From Nitrosopumilaceae archaeon (GTDB lineage Archaea > Thermoproteota > Nitrososphaeria > Nitrososphaerales > Nitrosopumilaceae): 64,000 nucleotides of DNA. The translations under genes and the position numbers were made by a program. The DNA is taken from positions 39,739 to 103,738 of the forward strand of contig JAHELB010000001.1 of assembly GCA_024644385.1 (NCBI GenBank), given 5' to 3'. Below are positions 38,777-48,909 of this stretch, one piece after another (the first letter of the stretch is position 1; the number at the start of each line of letters is the position of its first letter). The notes beneath the pieces were generated by a model. That model made no database searches, was not told the DNA's origin, and saw nothing but the letters and a program-made list of their open reading frames with translations.

Positions 38777-39533
38777 TACGAGACCTCTTTGTTAAATTTT
38801 TTTTAATTTCAATTATATTTTCTGAAAGATTTTTTTTATTATCAAATTCCCTTGCAATTCTTTCAAGAGTATTTTTATTTTTTTTAGATAATTTTTTACA
38901 ACTTTCAATTAACAAACTCATTGCACGAGTTACGTTATCAACAATTGTAATATTAGCAGTCTGTGAAGTTCTCGAAAGTGGATTTAGATCAAACGTAATT
39001 ACTTTCTTTCCAGCTTTTTTTAGTGCTAAAGTTCTATCTCCATCCTCCAATGGAACAACAATAACATCTGCCAACAATATTCCATTTTTATCAACAATTC
39101 TCCTTGCTGAATCAATACCGGAAAGAATAGCTTTTTTGGTAGAATCCAGGCCTAAAATTTCATTTGCTCCATTTTTTTTAAGCACATTTGCAATTGATTT
39201 TTTCCTTTTTTCATTTGAATAAAACAGATTTACCTCAATTTTTGAACCTGTTTGCTTTGCTAATCGAACTATCTCCTTTGGACACAATGCAGCTATATTT
39301 CCATTTACTGAAATTACCGGCATCTTTGCCAAAAGAATTTGTGCTGCTGCTGCCTTTATGGCGGATTTAGCAGATTTCCCGGTTTTTTCACCTAATAAAT
39401 AATCAAAAGCTTCTCCTCTTCCTTGGGCAAGAAGACCTTCTTTTGCTACTAAACCCATATCAAAACCAGATACAAGCTTTTCTCTAATTAATAGTGATTT
39501 TGCCCTTGGATGGGATTTTGGAATTAAAGACAT
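38769..39533 (-). CDS. 4-phosphopantoate--beta-alanine ligase (archaeal PPS)
   Basis: IPKSHPRAKSLLIREKLVSGFDMGLVAKEGLLAQGRGEAFDYLLGE; located between PoK and PanB. Confidence 0.9.
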   Translation of the reverse strand: MSLIPKSHPRAKSLLIREKLVSGFDMGLVAKEGLLAQGRGEAFDYLLGEKTGKSAKSAIKAAAAQILLAKMPVISVNGNIAALCPKEIVRLAKQTGSKIEVNLFYSNEKRKKSIANVLKKNGANEILGLDSTKKAILSGIDSARRIVDKNGILLADVIVVPLEDGDRTLALKKAGKKVITFDLNPLSRTSQTANITIVDNVTRAMSLLIESCKKLSKKNKNTLERIAREFDNKKNLSENIIEIKKNLTKRSRIA

Positions 39534-39543
39534 TTAGATTAAA

Positions 39544-40455
39544 TTAATTTTTAAGAACTCTTGCACCTTGCACATCTAACTGTGATGTAATAATTTTCCC
39601 TTCAGGATATTTTTTGAAAATTTTTAAAACTTTATCTTCAAGTTGTTTAGGTACCATTGAAAAAATAGTTTCACCAAAAAGCGCAACACCACATTTGATT
39701 TCATTAAGAGTTAGTTCATCAATTAATTTTTCCATCTTTGGAGTCATTACATTAACATATCTTGCAAATTCTAAAGACATATCTTGAAAATGTTCATAAT
39801 CCTTTGTTGCAAGTAATTTATCTACCATTTTTCCTCCTAATCCATTAATTTTAGAGAGGTTTTCTTGTAGAAATTCATGGGTAGATATGGGAGAAAAACA
39901 AATCATGATAACAGAAATATTATCTGCCTCTATTTTTTTAACTTCTCCAATTCCTGGTGCACCTGGTTTTACCCTTATTTCAAAACCACCATGATACGAT
40001 GCCAAGACATCACCTAATCCTGTTTTACAATTTATTTCAGCTCTATGTGCAATTTTTCCAATTTCAGTCCTATCTAATTTTGTATCAAGTACTTGATCAA
40101 GTGCATATGAAAGAGATAGTGCAACAGCTCCACTAGACCCTAAACCAAACCCCACAGGAATTGATATTGTATGCTCGATATCAAAGAAAAAGCTTTCAAA
40201 TTTTTTTAATTTTAGGAATTCATTTAATACAAATTCAGATACATCTGTTTTTTTAGATTGAAAACCATTAATTGAAATTTTAAAATTTGAACCTTGACTA
40301 GTTTTTTGTGATAGGGTAACCTTAGTAGTTACTCCTTCCTTGATTGAAAATCCGGCACCCATCGAACCAAATTTTTCAAAATCAATTCCCATTCCATCAT
40401 AATGGGCTTTAAAAAATCCAGTAATATGTGCAGGACAAAATGCTACGGCCTCCAT
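39544..40455 (-). CDS. Pantoate kinase (GHMP family)
   Basis: FCPAHITGFF; GFGLGSSGAVALSLSYAL; heads the CoA gene cluster. Confidence 0.9.
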   Translation of the reverse strand: MEAVAFCPAHITGFFKAHYDGMGIDFEKFGSMGAGFSIKEGVTTKVTLSQKTSQGSNFKISINGFQSKKTDVSEFVLNEFLKLKKFESFFFDIEHTISIPVGFGLGSSGAVALSLSYALDQVLDTKLDRTEIGKIAHRAEINCKTGLGDVLASYHGGFEIRVKPGAPGIGEVKKIEADNISVIMICFSPISTHEFLQENLSKINGLGGKMVDKLLATKDYEHFQDMSLEFARYVNVMTPKMEKLIDELTLNEIKCGVALFGETIFSMVPKQLEDKVLKIFKKYPEGKIITSQLDVQGARVLKN

Positions 40456-40520
40456 TGATCTGAATTTAAACTATTCACAAAATATAAGAATATGGCTTAA
40501 ATTAATTATATTAGTATAAA

Positions 40521-41501
40521 TTGACTAAATTCATTCGACGCCTACAAAAAATTGGAAGCAGTATTTTAGTTTCTCTCCCAAAGGAATGGGTGGATGCAAA
40601 TAATCTTGATAAAAGCAGTCAGGTAGAAATTGAAACAGGGCATGACACGATTTCAATTTCAGCAAATAAGGAAACTCGTCCAGCAAAGGAATTAGAAATT
40701 TCTTATCCTTTATCCAAAGAGGAAAACATTGTAGCAAACATTACAGGGGCTTATCTTTTAGGATATGACATAATACAAATTAATTCTAAATCTATTATTC
40801 CTGGAGAAGATCGAGAAAAAATTCGAAACTCTATGAGAGGTTTAGTTGGAATGGAAATCATTGAAGAAGATTCCTCTAAAATCAACATGCAATTTCTTTT
40901 AGATACCACCACGCTAAATCCAGAAAAAATTCTAAAGAGAATGAGTTCCATTGCTCTTGGAATGTATGATGATGTATCAAATGGTTTGATTTCTGATGAT
41001 AAATCAAATCTTCAAACATTATCAAAAAGAGATGTTGAAGTTAATCGTCAATATTTCCTCTTAGTTCGTTTGATTAGAAGTACGCTTGTTGATAAAAGAC
41101 TAGCAAACGTATTTAATCTTGAAAATATTGATATTTTAGATTACAGAGTCGCAGCTAATCTTTTAGAAAATGCCGGGGATACTATAGTTGAACTATCTAA
41201 TTTTATTTACAGTTCTTCATTATCAAAAGAACTTTTAAAAAAAATATTTCTAGATGTACAAAATTTTAATGGTTTGGCAGAAAAATCTATTGATGCCTTT
41301 ACAAAACCTGATAGAAAATTAGCAATAGAAGCAATAGCATCACATAAAAAATTTCAAGAAAGGCTTTCTAAACTTAGAATTACCATAGGAAACAAAAAAC
41401 ATATTCCAATAGATTTTCTTGATATTGTATACATGTTTGAAAGAATTGCAAAATCATGGGCTGATGTAGTTGATCTCATAAAACCCATCTACAATAAATA
41501 A
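40521..41501 (+). CDS. PhoU-like protein with N-terminal AbrB/SpoVT-type domain
   Basis: RRLQKIGSSILVSLPKEWVDANNLDKSSQVEIETG; helical PhoU-like C-terminus. Confidence 0.85.
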   Translation: MTKFIRRLQKIGSSILVSLPKEWVDANNLDKSSQVEIETGHDTISISANKETRPAKELEISYPLSKEENIVANITGAYLLGYDIIQINSKSIIPGEDREKIRNSMRGLVGMEIIEEDSSKINMQFLLDTTTLNPEKILKRMSSIALGMYDDVSNGLISDDKSNLQTLSKRDVEVNRQYFLLVRLIRSTLVDKRLANVFNLENIDILDYRVAANLLENAGDTIVELSNFIYSSSLSKELLKKIFLDVQNFNGLAEKSIDAFTKPDRKLAIEAIASHKKFQERLSKLRITIGNKKHIPIDFLDIVYMFERIAKSWADVVDLIKPIYNK

Positions 41502-42017
41502 TTAAAATATTTTTTTCTTGGCTGCATAAGTTAAAACTGCACAAATTGTTTTTGAGTCTTGGATTTTTCCAGTTTTAATCATACCGAGTAGTTTTTTTAT
41601 GTCAATTTTTACTACAGATAAAATTTCATCATCATCCAAACTCAAATCGGCTATTTTTTTAAGTCCAGAGGCCACAAAGCAGTGAATAACCTCGGTATTG
41701 TAGCCTATAGAAGGATAATATGTGATCAAAGGAGACATTTTTTTTGCTCTATAGCCAGTCTCTTCCTCTAATTCCCTATAAGCACATTTTAAGGGATCTT
41801 CTTGTTTTTCTAGAGTCCCTGCAGGTATTTCTAAAACATAACCATGAGGATATCGATGTTGTTTAACAAGAATTAATTTATCGTTTTCATCGAAGGCAAG
41901 CATAGCAGCTGCTCCTCTATGCTCTATCATTTCACGTTTTACTTTTCGACCTTCAATTACTCCCTCATAAACACTAAGACTTAAAATTTTTCCTTCAAAG
42001 ATCTTTTTCTTTTTCAT
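41502..42017 (-). CDS. NUDIX hydrolase (ADP-ribose pyrophosphatase-like)
   Basis: EIPAGTLEKQEDPLKCAYRELEEETGYRAKK Nudix box. Confidence 0.93.
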   Translation of the reverse strand: MKKKKIFEGKILSLSVYEGVIEGRKVKREMIEHRGAAAMLAFDENDKLILVKQHRYPHGYVLEIPAGTLEKQEDPLKCAYRELEEETGYRAKKMSPLITYYPSIGYNTEVIHCFVASGLKKIADLSLDDDEILSVVKIDIKKLLGMIKTGKIQDSKTICAVLTYAAKKKIF

Positions 42018-42041
42018 ACAAAACTAAATTTTTTATTATAT

Positions 42042-42944
42042 TTAATTTGTTTGATATACAAGATGCAGTGTTGAAGATTTCTTTGATTCAGTTATTGCCA
42101 ATTCTAACCATTTATGTAGGAACATTATCTTTTTGGGAATAAACAAATCCGCCCCTTTTACATTCTCAAATTTTTGTAATTGATGAGTCAATTCATCCAT
42201 TTCAAAAATGTTCTTACTAAACATAAACAAAACAATTTGATTTTTTGCAATAAAAGGAACCTGTAAGAATGAATCTGAAAATTTACTCTCTAATTTTTTT
42301 AAAGTATTTTTAAGATCCCTCTCAATCCAAACAAGAACTGCATGTGAAATAAATCCAATAAATTTTTTTGGATCGTAAACTAAAGTAAACTGAATTCCTT
42401 CATTTTCATTTAACTTCTCAATACATCTTGTTACAGTTTTAGTAGAAAAATCAGTCTTAGCTGAAATCCTATCAATTTTCTGTCGTGGGTCTTTCATTAA
42501 CTGCTCCAAAATTTCTAAATCAGTTCTTGTTAAGTTAGAATCAAATCCAGAATTCTCAGCCTCAAAAATTGATAACACTCTAACATCCTTCATTAATTTT
42601 TTTGCAAGTTCAACCTTATCTTTTAAATTACCTTTAACAACAATACCACAAACAGTAATACCCCCAACACAAGGAACAACAAAAAATGGTTTTCCGACAA
42701 GACTAATTTGTTCTGAAATCTCTTGGATGTTTTGACCTGATACAACAATATACAAAACACCTAATCCTAATACGGGGGGGTCAACCTTAACGGTAAAACC
42801 TTCAATAATTTGAGCTTCCTCCATTTTACGAATTCGGGCACTTACAGAACCACCTGAAATTCCTAATTCTTTCCCAATCTGCCTGTCAGATTCTCGACAA
42901 TTATTCAATAACCTGCTTAATATTTTGATATCCAATTTGTCCAA
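42042..42944 (-). CDS. Lrp/AsnC family regulator with tandem HTH-RAM units
   Basis: MDKLDIKILSRLLNNCRESDRQIGKELGISGGSVSARIRKMEE and second LTRTDLEILEQLMKDPRQKIDRISAKTDFSTKTVTRCIEKL. Confidence 0.85.
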   Translation of the reverse strand: MDKLDIKILSRLLNNCRESDRQIGKELGISGGSVSARIRKMEEAQIIEGFTVKVDPPVLGLGVLYIVVSGQNIQEISEQISLVGKPFFVVPCVGGITVCGIVVKGNLKDKVELAKKLMKDVRVLSIFEAENSGFDSNLTRTDLEILEQLMKDPRQKIDRISAKTDFSTKTVTRCIEKLNENEGIQFTLVYDPKKFIGFISHAVLVWIERDLKNTLKKLESKFSDSFLQVPFIAKNQIVLFMFSKNIFEMDELTHQLQKFENVKGADLFIPKKIMFLHKWLELAITESKKSSTLHLVYQTN

Positions 42945-43061
42945 ATTAACACCTTACCTGATATTATACAATACAAAAGTACCTATTTCCTTATAAAATT
43001 GTCTGTACTGTTACCACTAGACAACAAACACGTTAAATATCTGACAATAATCTGGATATTC

Positions 43062-44249
43062 ATGGAATACCGATTGAGATTGGCTAAAAGAATGTTATTT
43101 AATAAAAAAGGCAGTCTCATAGGAGCCGTCTTAGCGGTAACTATTGGAATTTTGGTAATTCATGTTAATTTTGTAATTTTTCAGGGTTTGTTTGATGCTA
43201 TTGTTCGGGACATTAGCAATTATCGTAATGGAGATATCCTTGTGACAGATGAGGCAGACTACATAGACAAGTCTGATTTAGCTTTAGTGAATTGGTTTGA
43301 GCGAATTCCATTTGTTCAAGGAGCAACACCGAGGTTATCATCCTCTGCCGAAATTAATATGACGAAAAATGGAAACTTGATTGAGGAAACCAGAGTTCCT
43401 GTTGTTGGAGTTGATCCATTACGAGATGTAAAAGCATCTACTGCACATGAAACCGTTGCTGAAGGAACCTATATTCTTAATCGAAATTCTGTAGTTTTAG
43501 GGAATAACGTCGCAACTGATCTTGGTAATGCACAAGTTGGTGACAGTTTAAAGATGCTTATTGTTGACAGATCAGGTGAGGATCAGATTAGAAGATTCAC
43601 TGTTGCTGGAATTGTAAAATCCCCTGGAGGGCAGGGTTTGGATTACAGTGTGGTAATGCACATTGATACCTTACGTGATATGATGGGCAGATCAGGAGAA
43701 TCTGGTTCCTTTATGGTAAAGCTAAATGATCCCACCAAAGCATTTGAAGTTAAAGAATTCTTTTTAGCTGCATTTCCAAATGATGATTTTATTGCTGAAA
43801 CAATAGAAGAATCTGCCGAAGAACAATTAGCGGGTTTTAGATCTGGAATTGCAATGATAAATTTAATCGGATACTTTGGCATGATGTCCTCAGCTTTTGC
43901 AATAGTTACAATTCAGATGATGCTTGTAAATGGAAAAACAAGAGAAATTGGAGTTATGAGATCAATTGGTGCAAAACGCAAAGATATTCTAATTATCTTT
44001 ATTTTCCAAGGAATGATTATTGGAGCTATTGGTGCAGGGGTAGGTACAGCTGCTGGTTTGGGATACACCATTTATGCCAAGGAGACCAAGATGTCATTTA
44101 TGAACAGCATTCCTTTAGAAGTAAATTACAACTGGGAGAAAATAATTCAGACTGCTTTGCTATCTTTTTCTTTAGCCATACTTGCATCTCTATATCCATC
44201 CTACAGGGCAACAAAACTATTACCAGTGGAGGCGATGCGAACTGTCTAA
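43062..44249 (+). CDS. ABC transporter permease, FtsX/MacB type
   Basis: TM near N-terminus, large extracytoplasmic domain, three C-terminal TMs; REIGVMRSIGAKRKDI. Confidence 0.88.
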   Translation: MEYRLRLAKRMLFNKKGSLIGAVLAVTIGILVIHVNFVIFQGLFDAIVRDISNYRNGDILVTDEADYIDKSDLALVNWFERIPFVQGATPRLSSSAEINMTKNGNLIEETRVPVVGVDPLRDVKASTAHETVAEGTYILNRNSVVLGNNVATDLGNAQVGDSLKMLIVDRSGEDQIRRFTVAGIVKSPGGQGLDYSVVMHIDTLRDMMGRSGESGSFMVKLNDPTKAFEVKEFFLAAFPNDDFIAETIEESAEEQLAGFRSGIAMINLIGYFGMMSSAFAIVTIQMMLVNGKTREIGVMRSIGAKRKDILIIFIFQGMIIGAIGAGVGTAAGLGYTIYAKETKMSFMNSIPLEVNYNWEKIIQTALLSFSLAILASLYPSYRATKLLPVEAMRTV

Positions 44250-44946
44250 AGTTCTTGAGGTAAATAATTTGACTAAAATTTATGGAATGGGAGAAAACAA
44301 AGTAAAGGCTTTAGATGATGCTTCGTTTTCTATTGAAAAAGGGGAATTTGTTTTAATCGTGGGCAGTTCTGGATCAGGAAAATCTACTCTTTTAAACATG
44401 ATTGGACTATTGGATAGGCCTACAAAAGGAAAAGTCTTCATTGATGGAACTGATACCACGAAACTAAATGATAATAAAATTTCAGCCTTTAGAAATAAAA
44501 AGTTAGGATTTATTTTTCAATTCTCAAATTTACTTACTGATCTAACTGTTTTAGAAAATGTTTTACTACCAAGACAAATTGCTGGAACAAATGGCTCTGC
44601 TGAAAAAGATGCAAGAGAACTTTTAAAAATTGTAGAATTAGAATCTCAAATAAATAAGAGAGCAAACAAAATTTCTGGAGGACAAGCTCAAAGAGTAGCC
44701 ATAGCACGAGGATTAATTAACCGCCCTTCAATTGTTCTAGCGGACGAACCCACAGGAAACTTGGATTCTGTTACTTCTAAAATTATTGTGGATTTGATGA
44801 AATCAATGGCAAAAAAACTTAATCAAACTTTCATTATCGTAACACATGAACCAGATCACTTTGGTGATGTTGATAAAATAATCACAATTAAGGATGGAAA
44901 GGCCTTTGAAGGAGAACCCTTAGCACACCCGGAGATAATTGCATGA
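44182..44946 (+). CDS. ABC transporter ATP-binding protein (MacB/LolD type); true start uncertain
   Basis: VGSSGSGKSTLLNMIG Walker A; ISGGQAQRVAIARGL signature; VLADEPTGNLDS. Confidence 0.93.
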   Translation: MHLYIHPTGQQNYYQWRRCELSKVLEVNNLTKIYGMGENKVKALDDASFSIEKGEFVLIVGSSGSGKSTLLNMIGLLDRPTKGKVFIDGTDTTKLNDNKISAFRNKKLGFIFQFSNLLTDLTVLENVLLPRQIAGTNGSAEKDARELLKIVELESQINKRANKISGGQAQRVAIARGLINRPSIVLADEPTGNLDSVTSKIIVDLMKSMAKKLNQTFIIVTHEPDHFGDVDKIITIKDGKAFEGEPLAHPEIIA

Positions 44947-46250
44947 TTAATTCTAAACTTTTGTTTTCATTTGCAGTAGTACTACTGACTCCATTTTTAA
45001 TAGATAACTCATTTGCTCAAATTAATTCAGGTGGATTTGGTAAATCACCATTTGAGCGCGATTTTTCAGATGTGAAATTCCTTGATGCATATTTTGGAAC
45101 TTTAAACCAAAAAATTGAAGTTGAACCTGGTGATTCAAACGTTCCATTTACTGTAGTATTTGCAAATGTTGGCACTCAAGACATCACAGGAATTAGGGGG
45201 CAACTTTCTTTACCCTATGGATTTTCAGGTTCCGATGGTCCAGGTTCAATTATCTTAGCTGACAGTGATTCAAATTCTTTAGCAGGAGATAATTTTCACC
45301 TTACATTTTTTGTAAATATTAATACAAATACCAATATCCAACAGTATCCGGCTTCAGTAAAGGTTGATTATTCAAGATTAAGAGAGGCTGGTGTAAGAAC
45401 AGCATTCTCGGATTTTTCCTTCAAGGTCACAGGGGATAGTATAATTAATGTCAAAGCTATGGAACCATTTCTTACCTCCCTAAAAACCAATGATGTGATA
45501 ATAGAAATTTCCAATGCAGGAACTGCACCTTTATCTAGTGTAGAAATTGTTGCTACCAATACCCAAACAGAAATGGCATCCACTACTTCCTCTACTACGA
45601 ATATAGAAAAAGTAGTAATATTAGAATCTAATTGGGATGTTGGAAATATTGAACCAAAATCCTCTAGAGAACTAACTGCAACTGTGTACGTACCGGAAAA
45701 TCTAAGGGGTACCACCTTGCGTATTCCCTTATCCATTTCCTACTATAACGCCCATGGAGATTCACAAACTGTAGATAAAATAGTAGATTTTTACATTAAA
45801 GGACTAATTGATCTCAGAGTTTATGGAATAGGTGTAATTGATTTGGCAAACACCCAAATGGTAATTGGAGAAATTATCAATGAAGGAAATGAAGATGCTT
45901 TATTTAGTTTCGTATCTCTTGAGCCTCTTGGTGATTCAAACATTAGACCCCAAATACAATTTATCGATGAGATAGAAATTGATGCACCTGTCCCATTTAA
46001 TATTCCATTAGAATTTGATGGGGAACCAAAATACGGAGAACATGAAATTAAAATTACGGTGAGATACAAAGATAATGTTAGGGATGAAATATTTCTTCCC
46101 TACGAAACTTCCATAATGATAGAGGAACCATCAAATGATAATGAAAATGAGGACAACACTTTGTGGATAGCTATTCCGATTGCTATTGCAATTGGGATTG
46201 TTGTTTTTGTATTACGTAAACGTAAAAAAGAAGAAATTGAAAATAGTTAG
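44943..46250 (+). CDS. Secreted CARDB/S-layer-like domain protein with C-terminal TM anchor
   Basis: Signal peptide; VPFTVVFANVGTQDITGIRGQLSLP; C-terminal LWIAIPIAIAIGIVVFVLRKRKK; follows ABC genes. Confidence 0.8.
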   Translation: MINSKLLFSFAVVLLTPFLIDNSFAQINSGGFGKSPFERDFSDVKFLDAYFGTLNQKIEVEPGDSNVPFTVVFANVGTQDITGIRGQLSLPYGFSGSDGPGSIILADSDSNSLAGDNFHLTFFVNINTNTNIQQYPASVKVDYSRLREAGVRTAFSDFSFKVTGDSIINVKAMEPFLTSLKTNDVIIEISNAGTAPLSSVEIVATNTQTEMASTTSSTTNIEKVVILESNWDVGNIEPKSSRELTATVYVPENLRGTTLRIPLSISYYNAHGDSQTVDKIVDFYIKGLIDLRVYGIGVIDLANTQMVIGEIINEGNEDALFSFVSLEPLGDSNIRPQIQFIDEIEIDAPVPFNIPLEFDGEPKYGEHEIKITVRYKDNVRDEIFLPYETSIMIEEPSNDNENEDNTLWIAIPIAIAIGIVVFVLRKRKKEEIENS

Positions 46251-46286
46251 AGGAAATTTAAAAGGACAAAAAATTAGAAGGTCTAA

Positions 46287-46484
46287 ATGGAATTACATCA
46301 AAAACTTACAATTTTAGGCGTGATTTTGTTGTTGGCAACCTTTATCCTTCATTTTTACCATGAACAAGATCAACCTGGCTTGGGATTCAACTATGCATAT
46401 GTTACTGGAATTGCAATGTTAATTGCATTTTCTGTGAGTTTTTTATTATTTAACAAGGACAAACTAAAAGATTCTAAAAAATAA
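46287..46484 (+). CDS. Small membrane protein
   Basis: Two TM segments in 65 aa. Confidence 0.65.
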   Translation: MELHQKLTILGVILLLATFILHFYHEQDQPGLGFNYAYVTGIAMLIAFSVSFLLFNKDKLKDSKK

Positions 46485-46591
46485 ATCTGATTTTCAAAAT
46501 AAGCCAAAAATAAATTATTTAATAATTTCTTCCTTGAAGTCTTGAAAAGTCCATGTAGCAGATTTTTAATTTGAATTTAATTTAGAATTTT

Positions 46592-46897
46592 TTAAGGAGT
46601 GGTTTTGGAATTTTTTTTGTAAACAAAAACAATTCTAGCATTTTCTTGTAATTCTTTAGGATTTCCATCAGTATTTTTTTCTAAAAAATATTTTTCTACT
46701 CTTTTTGCCACCTCTTCTGTATCAGCACCAAAAGAAATCCAAATTCCGGTGTCTTCGACATTATGCAATTCAAATAATCCTTCGTCTAGATTTTTTGTTA
46801 TTCCGACAAACCAATCAGAATAATCCCCTTCAAATTTACTCATGTAAGTCTCTATTCTCTTAATTACAGTAAGATAATCCATAATATGATAATCCAT
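46592..46897 (-). CDS. Hypothetical protein
   Basis: 101-aa ORF YMSKFEGDYSDWFVGITKNLDEGLFELHNV... Confidence 0.65.
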   Translation of the reverse strand: MDYHIMDYLTVIKRIETYMSKFEGDYSDWFVGITKNLDEGLFELHNVEDTGIWISFGADTEEVAKRVEKYFLEKNTDGNPKELQENARIVFVYKKNSKTTP

Positions 46898-47158
46898 AAA
46901 TCAAGTTTATTTACAAACATAAAATGTTTTAAGTTTTATTTGATGATAAATGAAAATTAATGTTCCATTACGAATTTCCATTCCAAAGATGAACCTTATC
47001 GTTTTACAATAAGAAAAAAATTATACTCGTTAAGATTGTGTAAAAACTGAAATTATTTTTTGGAAAAATAAAAATCACTAAATGTTTTTCATTTTATTGT
47101 AAATAATCTTAGGAAACCTCTAATGACAACTTGTAAATTCTACAGATTTCAAAGATGA

Positions 47159-47359
47159 GTGTTAATGCACTGTGATGATAAAAGAACTATTTTTGCCCTT
47201 AAGCAATACATTTTAGATTCTATACTAGAATTACAAGAGGCATTTAAGCAATTAAAAACTGAGGATGATAAAGGAAAGAGATTGCAAATCCAAACAAGAA
47301 TTGATGACCTTGAAAAAACCATCAAAGAATCAACAAACCAGCTTTTATCAATAAAATAA
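47159..47359 (+). CDS. Hypothetical small coiled-coil protein
   Basis: GTG (47159) or ATG (47165) start; heptad-like C-terminal half. Confidence 0.5.
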   Translation: MLMHCDDKRTIFALKQYILDSILELQEAFKQLKTEDDKGKRLQIQTRIDDLEKTIKESTNQLLSIK

Positions 47360-47509
47360 TTTAAGAAATTATTTTTTTAAAGGAAGAGGATTTAAGAAAG
47401 TTCATTTTTTTTGGAAAGTCCACAAGAGAGCAGAGCATAGAATTTCCCTATTCTTTCAATAGGATCCTTAATCCCCGTTTGACACAATTAGGAGATTTGG
47501 TAAACCCAC

Positions 47510-47659
47510 TCATTTTTTATAGAAATAATTCTTAAGGACAAGATTTAGAGCTTTAGAAAAGCTACATGAATCTTGATTTTTCTTAATATATTTTGCTTGA
47601 TACAACCGAAGTAATTTATTGACATCATCATCAAGTATAATACAAAATCTTTTAACCAT
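47510..47659 (-). CDS. 49-aa ribbon-helix-helix-like protein
   Basis: Manual translation MVKRFCIILDDDVNKLLRLYQAKYIKKNQDSCSFSKALNLVLKNYFYKK*. Confidence 0.6.
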   Translation of the reverse strand: MVKRFCIILDDDVNKLLRLYQAKYIKKNQDSCSFSKALNLVLKNYFYKK

Positions 47660-47937
47660 AATTTTTTTTAAAAAAACTTTCTTTATTGATAGAATTTATT
47701 TTGATTATCAAATTTGTAAATTCTTTTTAATTATTCCCAATAGTGGAAATATGAAAAACAACAAATTTTTTATTTAAACAAAGATACCTACATCAAAAAA
47801 CAGAAGAATTTTTTATTATTCTTGTTTTTGGAAATTTGAAAAATTAAAAGGAATTTGAAATAAAAATTTTGTTACAATTTTAATTAAAAATTCTTAAAAA
47901 TTTTTTTGGAAAATAAAAGTCAGAGATGAAATAGAAT

Positions 47938-48126
47938 CTAAGAATTAATGAATATCTTAGAGTTTGATGCTGTTATCATTTCTACCATAGAAATAGGTAT
48001 ATTTTCTTTTTTAGAAATGTCTAACATTTCTGAATGATGCTCTTCTTTCAAATGATTTAGAAATTCTTTTTCTTCAATACCGTTACGCTTGTATTTACAA
48101 GAAGTAAATACACAATTGAAATTCAC
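47938..48126 (-). CDS. Small C2H2 zinc-finger-like protein
   Basis: FNCVFTSCKYKRNGIEEKEFLNHLKEEHHSEM. Confidence 0.65.
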   Translation of the reverse strand: MNFNCVFTSCKYKRNGIEEKEFLNHLKEEHHSEMLDISKKENIPISMVEMITASNSKIFINS

Positions 48127-48151
48127 GAATTTTCTACATTAAAGTAGGAAT

Positions 48152-48394
48152 TTAATCATTTATTTCTTCATCGTCTTCTATGATTTTTCCCATTTTTCCA
48201 AAAAAATACATTTTTTGAATCATTTCCTGTAGAGATCCTCTTTCATCTTCTACATCCTGTTTGTAATGCCATAATTGGGATATGCAATCTATTTTTTCTT
48301 CTTCGGTTAATTCCCCAATTTTTACTTCATTATTTTTGTATGTTATTGTGAGATATTTTGGATTTTCTATTAATTTCTCCTCAACTTCATCCAT
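48152..48394 (-). CDS. Hypothetical acidic protein
   Basis: 80-aa ORF. Confidence 0.55.
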   Translation of the reverse strand: MDEVEEKLIENPKYLTITYKNNEVKIGELTEEEKIDCISQLWHYKQDVEDERGSLQEMIQKMYFFGKMGKIIEDDEEIND

Positions 48395-48517
48395 GATTTT
48401 TTTGATATTGAATGAAGATAAGGATATAGCAGATTTTCAATAAAAAACTGATAAACGAGTCTGGATTCTTTTAATTGCAACAACTAAGATTATAAGCTAT
48501 TACTAGATCAAGCGATC

Positions 48518-48904
48518 ATGTTTAGGGATGAGATTGAGGTCCCAAAGGAGTTACGGGAATTTATGCTAGAAGGAGCAGAAGAAACTCCGCTTGGCCAAAA
48601 AAATGGTGCTAAAAAACAATATCGATATGGAAACTTGCACATTAGAGAATATGAAAATAAATTTCTAGTTCATTCCGACAAGGTAGACCCTCGAAAAGAT
48701 CCTATAGGACATTTACTTTATGATGCACCAGAAGTTTTGGTAGGTTTGGGATGTGCTATTTTTGGAGGACTTCAAACCGGGAAATTATTATTTAATAACA
48801 ACAAATCAAAAAAATTCGTTTTATCCTCAGGTTTATTGTCTTCGATATTAACGGGATACCTGGGATATACGGTTACAAAGAAAATTAAAAATTATCTGGA
48901 GTAA
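48518..48904 (+). CDS. Hypothetical membrane-associated protein
   Basis: 128-aa ORF immediately upstream of the AarF-like gene. Confidence 0.65.
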   Translation: MFRDEIEVPKELREFMLEGAEETPLGQKNGAKKQYRYGNLHIREYENKFLVHSDKVDPRKDPIGHLLYDAPEVLVGLGCAIFGGLQTGKLLFNNNKSKKFVLSSGLLSSILTGYLGYTVTKKIKNYLE

Positions 48905-48909
48905 TTCTT

